From: GWB2-37-7 sp049684915
GTDB taxonomy: Bacteria > Bacillota > Clostridia > Lutisporales > Lutisporaceae
Assembly (NCBI GenBank): GCA_049684915.1
Contig: JBAVGO010000010.1
Coordinates: 1 to 5,181 of the forward strand
Direction: 5' to 3'
DNA: 5,181 bases
Shown here piece after piece: positions 1 to 5,181 of the stretch (position 1 is its first letter; the number at the start of each line of letters is the position of its first letter). The notes below the pieces were generated by a model that was not told the DNA's origin, did no database searches, and was given only the letters and a program-made list of their open reading frames with translations. Made by a program: the position numbers and the translations under genes.

Positions 1-31
1 ATAATAGCCAATATCTATATAATATCTATTG

Positions 32-57
32 CCTGTAAATAAAGCAATATTCACAGG
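32..57. terminator. Hairpin beyond the phosphoesterase gene, possible weak terminator
   Basis: CCTGTAAATA (32-41) and TATTCACAGG (48-57) form a 10-bp stem with a 6-base loop. In minus-strand RNA the single mismatch becomes a G-U pair, so the stem is better on that strand, but no U-run follows it. On the plus strand the stem has one A-C mismatch but is followed by a T-rich stretch (TTTATTTGTGTTG). It could end transcription of the phosphoesterase gene or of a plus-strand gene arriving from the left. Either role is weakly supported. Confidence 0.35.
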
Positions 58-99
58 TTTATTTGTGTTGTGTATTTATTGAGTATTTAGTTTATACAA

Positions 100-127
100 G
101 GGTGGTTGTTTTCACATTAACCGTCCC
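100..127. repeat. Hairpin with ACCGTCCCC core, possible IS200/RAYT-type (REP-like) remnant
   Basis: On the plus strand GGGTGGTT (100-107) can pair with AACCG plus CCC (119-123 and 125-127), with T124 bulged, one G-T pair and an 11-base loop. From memory, AACCGTCCCC (minus strand GGGGACGGTT) is a recurring core in repeats near Y1 (IS200-like, REP-associated) transposases in Clostridia and Bacilli. No transposase is present in the window, so this would be a solitary copy or a decayed end. The family assignment is inference. Confidence 0.4.
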
Positions 128-149
128 CATTGCTTCTACATTGCTTCTA
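128..149. repeat. Tandem duplication of an 11-bp unit
   Basis: CATTGCTTCTA occurs twice, back to back, at 128-138 and 139-149, ending immediately after the stop codon of the phosphoesterase gene (151-153). The first copy abuts the CCGTCCCC core of the neighbouring hairpin. The shorter ATTGCTT recurs at 161-167 inside the coding end. Confidence 0.75.
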
Positions 150-150
150 A

Positions 151-1833
151 CTAGTTTGTAATTGCTTGGGCTTCTTCCCATTGTGTTATTGTTTTATCTG
201 ATGAATATTGATAAAGGTTTACAAATTGAACAGCTGAACCAGATTTTGCTGGAGTTATTACAAGAAAAGTCCTTGTTGGATAACCCTGTGCATCATCTAT
301 CCAAGTCCCAGAATTCGCATATATAGTTTTTTTGTCTTTAAGATTAGAAAATGGCAATATACGAGCAGCATGAGTATGTCCAAATACGACTATTCTCTTA
401 GATGCATCACAATCAAAGAATTGATTTTTTGACTGGATATCTGTAAAACCTATGTCTGATGCTTTTATAATTGCTTCGTTTGTCTGGATTTTAACTTTCA
501 CGCCATTAAGATTTTGCCTTTCTTCCCAAGTATCTTGTATTCCTTTGTACAGATTCACATCTATAATTCCATTCTTTGAATTTTGATAAGGAATTAAATC
601 ATTTATCGCATAATCCAATGTATATCCGTCAATATTTGTTTTTATGACCTTGTCCTTTTGGTTTTCTTTTACAGGTAACGTAGTCATCATAGATTTCCAA
701 ACCTGCTGATACAAAAAATACTGATATTGGCTCTCATCATTTGGATTAGCTGTTACATCAGGAAATATATTGCTTGATGATGGATGACCTTCAATCACTG
801 AAGATGTCGCTATTCTTGTGAAAAAATATCCTGGCGGTAATATAGAAGAATTATTTTTTGTTATATCCCTGTTTGAAATTTGATCAGGTGCACAGAAAAA
901 ATTGTATTTATGTCCATGTTCAATGACTATTTCTGAATTTGCTCCTGTAATATATGAGCCTAATCCTTGAACCTTATCTCTTGCCTGGTTTATACCCGGA
1001 AAAATTCTCATCATGTCTGCCTCAGTCATCAAGAGATCGTGATTTCCTGGTACATAAGTTACTTTAATGTCACCAGCACTAATTATAGCATTAAAGGCAT
1101 CTACTACAGTTTGATTGTTTGAAGCTACTGAATCAAAAAAAGTCGATTGTGACTGTGGCATTACATATTCCATGGGCAAAAACCACTCATCAAACAAATC
1201 CCCTGCTATAACAAGTTCTTTTACATTTGGTGAATTTTTAATTTGATTAAGGAAATCTACAAGTGCTTGTCTGTTATCATTTAGTTCTGCAAAATCATCA
1301 TTTATGCCTAAATGTAAATCACTTATAACAACTATTTGTGACTTAGTGTTGTTTAATTCAGCAACACCTGAAAGATTTAATGTATAGTTTGTAGCAAAAT
1401 ACCCTGTAAAATCTTTTTCCAAGGCTAAGCCTGTTGTTGATTTTATACTACTACCTATTACAATTTTATATTCTTCGCCCTCAGTAAACTTTTCAACTTT
1501 CTTGTTGTTAATATACATGAGTGTAGGTATGTCTGTGTCAATCCTCACTATACACGGTTCTTCTATAGAATTTCCACTAGAATCCATTTTGTATAGTTTT
1601 ACTTTGTCCGAAATAGTATTCGAATCCAGCGGTTCACTGAACTTAAAGGTTATTGTTTGTATGGAATTATTAACAGGGGGATTACCTGCTTCATTCGACA
1701 TAAAAATGTTTGGTTCTACAGTCATTACCTTTGTAACATCATTCACAGATGTTGGTTGTGCTGATGAACACCCACACAACATTAAAATCCCCATTGATAA
1801 AATCATAAGACCTAAAAGCTTCTTATTATTCAT
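151..1833 (-). CDS. Secreted lipoprotein: Ig-like (Big_5) domain plus calcineurin-like metallophosphoesterase
   Basis: Complete 560-residue protein (ATG to TAG), probably anchored on the outer face of the membrane as a lipoprotein. The signal peptide is MNNKK, then a hydrophobic stretch (6-19), then lipobox L-C-G-C with modified Cys 22. Residues about 37-150 look like an SbsA-type Ig-like (Big_5) domain (ITFKFSEPLDSNTI, then EGEEYKIVIG, then GYFAT). From about 165 the metallophosphoesterase fold begins, with all its metal motifs: SDLHLG (Asp172, His174), GDLFDEW (Asp212), GNHD (Asn264, His265), HGH (His306, His308) and GHTH (His486, His488). About 170 residues separate HGH from GHTH, a long insertion for this fold that probably shapes the substrate site. 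GDLFDEW recalls LpxH, but the secreted location and Gram-positive character argue against a lipid A role. The substrate could be a phosphodiester, nucleotide or phospholipid; none can be chosen. The start is supported by a strong ribosome binding site. It lies 194 bp downstream of the NRPS gene on the same strand; a functional link is unproven. Confidence 0.93.
   Translation of the reverse strand: MNNKKLLGLMILSMGILMLCGCSSAQPTSVNDVTKVMTVEPNIFMSNEAGNPPVNNSIQTITFKFSEPLDSNTISDKVKLYKMDSSGNSIEEPCIVRIDTDIPTLMYINNKKVEKFTEGEEYKIVIGSSIKSTTGLALEKDFTGYFATNYTLNLSGVAELNNTKSQIVVISDLHLGINDDFAELNDNRQALVDFLNQIKNSPNVKELVIAGDLFDEWFLPMEYVMPQSQSTFFDSVASNNQTVVDAFNAIISAGDIKVTYVPGNHDLLMTEADMMRIFPGINQARDKVQGLGSYITGANSEIVIEHGHKYNFFCAPDQISNRDITKNNSSILPPGYFFTRIATSSVIEGHPSSSNIFPDVTANPNDESQYQYFLYQQVWKSMMTTLPVKENQKDKVIKTNIDGYTLDYAINDLIPYQNSKNGIIDVNLYKGIQDTWEERQNLNGVKVKIQTNEAIIKASDIGFTDIQSKNQFFDCDASKRIVVFGHTHAARILPFSNLKDKKTIYANSGTWIDDAQGYPTRTFLVITPAKSGSAVQFVNLYQYSSDKTITQWEEAQAITN
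1768..1833 (-). other. Lipoprotein signal peptide and lipobox
   Basis: These codons specify residues 1-22 of the phosphoesterase lipoprotein: a short basic n-region (MNNKK), a hydrophobic core (LLGLMILSMGILML) and the lipobox LCGC. Cys 22 is expected to be diacylated by Lgt, with cleavage by LspA just before it. Cys at position -2 relative to the modified Cys is less usual than Ala or Ser. Cys 20 is an unlikely modification site because Leu would precede it. The polar SSAQPTS stretch after Cys 22 fits a tether to the mature domain. Confidence 0.85.
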
Positions 1834-1840
1834 AAATTTA

Positions 1841-1850
1841 ATCTCCTTTC
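1841..1850 (-). promoter_or_regulatory. Ribosome binding site of the phosphoesterase gene
   Basis: On the minus strand the sequence reads GAAAGGAGAT, followed about seven bases later by the ATG at 1833-1831. It matches the anti-Shine-Dalgarno well and fixes the start codon directly ahead of the signal peptide. Confidence 0.85.
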
Positions 1851-1862
1851 TTTTTTGTGTTG

Positions 1863-1890
1863 CTTATATGTTACCTAAAGTCCACATCAA
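1863..1890 (-). promoter_or_regulatory. Candidate sigma-A-type promoter for the phosphoesterase gene
   Basis: On the minus strand TTGATG (1890-1885, four of six matches to TTGACA) is followed after 16 bases by TATAAG (1868-1863, five of six matches to TATAAT). Transcription would start around 1856, leaving a leader of only about two dozen bases that holds the ribosome binding site. In such AT-rich DNA a chance match is quite possible, so this is a candidate only. Confidence 0.35.
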
Positions 1891-1927
1891 ATTAATTTAA
1901 CCTTCAATTTAAACTTAACCTATGAAT

Positions 1928-2003
1928 AATTTAGGAAACATGTTATATAATACCATATTCATAACCATATTACCATAAATTAGATGAATATATTTCCTAA
2001 ATT
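1928..2003. repeat. Nested inverted repeat in the NRPS-phosphoesterase intergenic gap
   Basis: The outer arms AATTTAGGAAA (1928-1938) and TTTCCTAAATT (1993-2003) are a perfect 11-bp inverted repeat 54 bp apart. Just inside, ATATTCAT (1955-1962) and ATGAATAT (1984-1991) form a perfect 8-bp inverted repeat. In the minus-strand transcript the 5' arms are separated by one base, so the two stems could nearly stack, with a 21-base loop and a 16-base bulge on the 3' side. No U-tract follows, so it does not look like an intrinsic terminator. Possible roles are an RNA processing or stability structure, a regulator site, or a trace of a small mobile repeat. All of these are inference. Confidence 0.6.
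1952..1979. repeat. Short direct repeats ACCATATT inside the inverted repeat
   Basis: On the plus strand ACCATATT occurs at 1952-1959 and 1964-1971, followed at once by ACCATAAA at 1972-1979. The first two copies are 12 bp apart, just over one helical turn. This could be a regulator site or simply low-complexity AT-rich sequence. Confidence 0.4.
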
Positions 2004-2027
2004 CTGCGTCTGAAACCACTGAAAAAG

Positions 2028-5000
2028 TCATTGTTTAATAAGTTTTGCTATATCACCTATAATGGAATTTTTAAATATATCTATAAGCTGTATTTCTACG
2101 TCAAAAACTTTGGCTATCCTTGAGATAAGTACTGCTGCATCAAGGGAAGTTCCCCCCAGTTTGAAGAAATCATCCTTCATACCTATCCTATTTACCTTAA
2201 GAATATTCTGGCACAATAAGACAAGATGTTCCTCCACTATATCCGAAGGTGCAATATACTCTATCTCTGTACTTATGCTTTCCCATGACTCTGGAAGTGC
2301 TTTCCTGCTTATCTTGCCGTTAATTGTAAGGGGCATTTCCTCAAGCTGTACAAAATATGAAGGCACCATGTAGTTTGGCAGCTCTTTTTGCAGGTATTCA
2401 CTTAACTCCTCTGGTGAAACTTTTTTATCCGAAGTAAAATATGCACAAAGCTGCCTGTCTCCATGTGAGCTTTCCCTGTCTATTACCACTGCTTCTTTTA
2501 CTGATTCATGCTTTAAAATGTGGCTTTCTATCTCACCTAACTCTACCCTGTATCCCCTGACCTTAACCTGACAATCCAGTCTTCCCATGAATTCAATATT
2601 TCCATCTGGTAGCCATCGGGCTCTATCACCAGTCTTGTAAACTAATTGATTACTAAGCTGTTCATCTTCAAGTGTTATAAATCTTTGTGCCGTTAGTTCA
2701 GGTTTATTCAAGTATCCCCTTGCCAGCCCGACACCAGATATGTACAATTCACCAGGGACTCCAGGAGGCTGAAGCTTATTGTACTTATCCACTATGTATA
2801 GTCTTATGTTATCTATGGGCTTTCCTATAGGTATTATGTCAAGCTCTTCATCTGTAGAACACTCGAAGTATGACACATCAATTGCAGCTTCGGTTGGGCC
2901 ATATAAGTTTATTAACTGTGTGCCGCACTTTCTGTGCAGAAGGCTGTTGAATTTTTCTACCTGCGGCAAGGTTAAAGCTTCACCGCTTGAGAATACATAC
3001 TTAAGTGACTGTAATTTTTCTATGCATATTCCGTCTTCCACATACTCAAGAAATACATTCAACATAGAAGGGACAAAATGGATTACTGTTATATTGTTTT
3101 CCAAAATTGCATTCACAATTGCACTGGGATCTTTCTCATCCCCTGGAGCAAGGAAACAGGTTTTTGCTCCTGTAAATGACCACCATAGCAATTCCCATAC
3201 AGATACATCAAAGGTAAAAGAAGTTTTTTGCAGTATAGTATCGTGCTGACCTATTGGATAAGCTTTTTGCATCCAGCTTATTCTATTTATTACCGAATGA
3301 TGTTCTAGCATTACTCCTTTTGGCTCTCCTGTAGAGCCAGATGTATATATGACATAGGCAAGGTCTGTTGGGGCAGATGCCTTTTGGATATTGATGTAAT
3401 CACCCTGATACAATCCCTCGTCATCAATATATATGATTTCTGTATCCAAAATGGGTTCCAAATTGTCTTGTTCCGCTTGTCTATTAGTAATAAGCAGACG
3501 TAAACCGCTGTCTTTTATCAGGTACTCTATCCTTCTATCAGGATACTGAGGGGATATAGGCAAATACGCAGCCCCTGCCTTAAGTATGCCCATTACACCC
3601 ACCATCATCTCAACTGAACGTTCTATCATTATACCCACTATGCTGTTCCGCTTCACCCCTTTTTCTATAAGCAGTCTTGCAAGCTGGTTTGCTTTTTTGT
3701 TTAGCTGGTCATAGGTTAAATGTGTACCCTTAAAAACCACAGCCGTATTATCAGGGGTTTTTTCTACCTGTTCTTCAAATAATTCATGGATAGTCTTACT
3801 TCTTGCATAGTCAGCATCTGTATTATTATAGCTGTATAATATTTTTTGCCTTTCCTGGGTAGTTATTACTTCTATATTAGATATTTTTTTATTTTCCTTC
3901 TCAATAATCTGGTACATTAAATGCTTAAAATGCGATACCACATTTTTAATTTGAAAATTCTTATCAAATATTCTCAACTGATAATCAAAATTAATTTGAA
4001 CATCTTTATCCTCGCTAAATTCTCTTACAAATATAGTCAAAGGATTTCTTTCACTATAGCTAAATATTGTTAATGCACGACTTTCGGTATTTATAAAGTT
4101 CTCAAAATAGTCATTCTTCTCATAGGATAAGGATATGTCATAAAGATTATCCTCATATAAATTAGTCCCAAATACAGCTTTATATATTTCTCCAGCAGGG
4201 CTTCTATGATGTCTGTAGCAGGCTTTTAATTCTCTTTTAATATCATCCATTAACCCAACAAACGTTGATTCTCCACATACAGTAAGCTTTAGAGGTATTA
4301 TATTGGAAAAGTGTCCGATAGTTTGCTTGTATTTTGCTTTTCCCCTGTTTAAAATAGGCACCCCTATCACTATTTCATCCCTTGAATAAATCTTACTAAA
4401 ATAAAGAAATAGCATTCCTAGGAAAAAGTGGAAGGTCGAACAGCCATTTTCTTCAGAAAATTTTATTATTTTATTATAAAAATGCCTTTCTATATTTAAA
4501 GACTCTCTACCACTTGAAAGTGCCTCATCCGAAAGGTGGGATATTTTACTTTCCTTGTTGAACAAAGGTTCTGGAGGTGTAAGGTATTTCTGCTTCCAGA
4601 AGTTTATGCTATCAGAAAAAGCTTCTGATTTCATATAGCTTGCATCGTCAGTTATAAAGTCTATATAAGAATATGTAGTTTTTTCTTGAGGATAGCTATC
4701 TTTTACCAGTTCATTGTAGTTATTAAGAATTCGATTATACAAAAGGGAATATCCCCATCCATCGGTAATTATATGGTGTGCTTTAAAAAAGACAAAAAAC
4801 AGGTCATCGTTGGCTTTGACCAATGTACATTGAAACAAAGCACTGATTTCACTATATGAAAAGAGCTTTGCAAATTCAGTTTCCATCCATTTTATAGATA
4901 ATTCATAGGGATTTTCTTCTTTAGAAAAATCAATAAAAGGAATTTTATATTCTAGCATTGGCAATATCCTTTGATAAGGCTCACCTTCTTTTTCAACAAT

Positions 5001-5181
5001 ACTTATTCTCATTGCATCATTTTCATTTATAAAAAGAGCTAGAGCTTTTTGCAGAGTTTCATAGTGGACATATCCTTTAACCTCCGCATATCCTCCAATA
5101 TTATATATTGGTTTTTTTGCATACAGCTCTTGCTCAAACCATATATCCCTCTGATAAGAGGTCAGGGGGTACAATATATTC
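2028..5181 (-). CDS. Nonribosomal peptide synthetase module, C-A-T, serine-activating (5' end outside window)
   Basis: Cytoplasmic NRPS elongation or initiation module. Residues are numbered from the TTG at 5174. Condensation domain, about 1-435: PLTSYQRDIW at 3-12, catalytic HHIITDG at 133-139 (second His 134), IGHFSN at 286-291, RHHRSP at 321-326. Adenylation domain, about 463-960: TSGSTGEPKG at 611-620, YGPTE at 758-762, YKTGD at 846-850, and NGK with the catalytic Lys 954. Carrier domain, about 975-1048: LGGTSL with phosphopantetheine Ser 1010. Pocket residues D656, V657, W660, H699, F728, S730, L757, I765, D766 and K954 spell a serine code. The protein ends (TGA) right after the carrier domain, with no release or tailoring domain. 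The TTG at 5174 is probably an internal Leu (reading LYPLTSYQ): the frame is open through AAT ATA to the edge and no ribosome binding site is visible. The whole C-A-T length is normal and there is no frameshift. The family and domain calls are sure. The product and the partner proteins are unknown. Confidence 0.95.
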   Translation of the reverse strand, partial: NILYPLTSYQRDIWFEQELYAKKPIYNIGGYAEVKGYVHYETLQKALALFINENDAMRISIVEKEGEPYQRILPMLEYKIPFIDFSKEENPYELSIKWMETEFAKLFSYSEISALFQCTLVKANDDLFFVFFKAHHIITDGWGYSLLYNRILNNYNELVKDSYPQEKTTYSYIDFITDDASYMKSEAFSDSINFWKQKYLTPPEPLFNKESKISHLSDEALSSGRESLNIERHFYNKIIKFSEENGCSTFHFFLGMLFLYFSKIYSRDEIVIGVPILNRGKAKYKQTIGHFSNIIPLKLTVCGESTFVGLMDDIKRELKACYRHHRSPAGEIYKAVFGTNLYEDNLYDISLSYEKNDYFENFINTESRALTIFSYSERNPLTIFVREFSEDKDVQINFDYQLRIFDKNFQIKNVVSHFKHLMYQIIEKENKKISNIEVITTQERQKILYSYNNTDADYARSKTIHELFEEQVEKTPDNTAVVFKGTHLTYDQLNKKANQLARLLIEKGVKRNSIVGIMIERSVEMMVGVMGILKAGAAYLPISPQYPDRRIEYLIKDSGLRLLITNRQAEQDNLEPILDTEIIYIDDEGLYQGDYINIQKASAPTDLAYVIYTSGSTGEPKGVMLEHHSVINRISWMQKAYPIGQHDTILQKTSFTFDVSVWELLWWSFTGAKTCFLAPGDEKDPSAIVNAILENNITVIHFVPSMLNVFLEYVEDGICIEKLQSLKYVFSSGEALTLPQVEKFNSLLHRKCGTQLINLYGPTEAAIDVSYFECSTDEELDIIPIGKPIDNIRLYIVDKYNKLQPPGVPGELYISGVGLARGYLNKPELTAQRFITLEDEQLSNQLVYKTGDRARWLPDGNIEFMGRLDCQVKVRGYRVELGEIESHILKHESVKEAVVIDRESSHGDRQLCAYFTSDKKVSPEELSEYLQKELPNYMVPSYFVQLEEMPLTINGKISRKALPESWESISTEIEYIAPSDIVEEHLVLLCQNILKVNRIGMKDDFFKLGGTSLDAAVLISRIAKVFDVEIQLIDIFKNSIIGDIAKLIKQ

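Noticed and set aside
10..29. CRISPR-like or tandem repeat array (AATATCTAT twice)
   Set aside because: Only two short AT-rich copies two bases apart; no spacers and no further units.
151..1833. Phosphoesterase as LpxH (UDP-2,3-diacylglucosamine hydrolase)
   Set aside because: Only the GDLFDEW-like motif recalls LpxH. The protein is a secreted lipoprotein with an extra Ig-like domain and long insertion, and the organism appears to be a Firmicute without lipid A.
1502..1900. Plus-strand open frame of 132 codons
   Set aside because: It lies opposite the signal peptide and Ig-like domain of the phosphoesterase gene, has no recognisable domain, and is best explained as an antisense shadow.
2000..2027. 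Intrinsic terminator directly after the NRPS stop
   Set aside because: CTTTTTC follows the stop codon but no stable GC-rich stem precedes it, and the later inverted repeat lacks a U-tract.
2062..2373. Plus-strand open frame of 103 codons
   Set aside because: Antisense to the carrier domain and the end of the adenylation domain; low-complexity Ser/Ile/Leu-rich translation with no family features.
2779..3249. Plus-strand open frame of 156 codons
   Set aside because: Antisense to conserved adenylation motifs; the translation shows no recognisable domain.
5172..5174. TTG as the start codon of the NRPS gene
   Set aside because: The codon fits the conserved Leu/Phe-Tyr-Pro-Leu opening of C domains, the frame stays open to the window edge, and too little sequence is left to show a ribosome binding site. 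It is more likely internal.

Overview
The window looks like a piece of a low-GC Firmicute chromosome, most likely a member of the Clostridia. The evidence is an AT-rich base composition, a strong AGGAG-type ribosome binding site, a Gram-positive-style lipoprotein signal, and NRPS linker wording (IHELFEEQVEKTPDNTAVVF) typical of Clostridia and Bacilli. The species cannot be named from the sequence alone. Both real genes lie on the minus strand, so the biological order runs from high to low coordinates.

Right part (2028-5181): one nonribosomal peptide synthetase (NRPS) module, condensation - adenylation - carrier (C-A-T). Its reading frame is still open at the right edge, so the true start lies outside. 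The condensation domain has an intact HHIITDG motif, and its opening resembles C domains found at the N-terminus of NRPS proteins. The adenylation pocket reads D-V-W-H-F-S-L-I-D-K, a serine code. The protein stops straight after the carrier domain, with no thioesterase, reductase or epimerase. The seryl (or acyl-/peptidyl-seryl) product must therefore be handed to another protein, either outside the window or elsewhere in the genome.

Middle (1834-2027): a 194-bp intergenic gap. It has no convincing terminator for the NRPS gene. It does hold an 11-bp perfect inverted repeat with a second 8-bp inverted repeat nested inside, some short direct repeats, a possible promoter, and a good ribosome binding site for the next gene.

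Left part (151-1833): a complete 560-residue secreted lipoprotein. It has an N-terminal Ig-like (Big_5/SbsA-like) domain followed by a calcineurin-like metallophosphoesterase with all its metal-binding motifs. Its substrate is unknown. It is on the same strand as the NRPS and could be co-transcribed with it, but nothing in the sequence shows a shared pathway.

Far left (1-150): non-coding. It holds a tandem 11-bp duplication next to a hairpin containing the ACCGTCCCC core often seen near IS200/RAYT-type repeats in Firmicutes, and a second hairpin that may act as a weak terminator. No RNA genes, CRISPR array or intact insertion sequence were seen.
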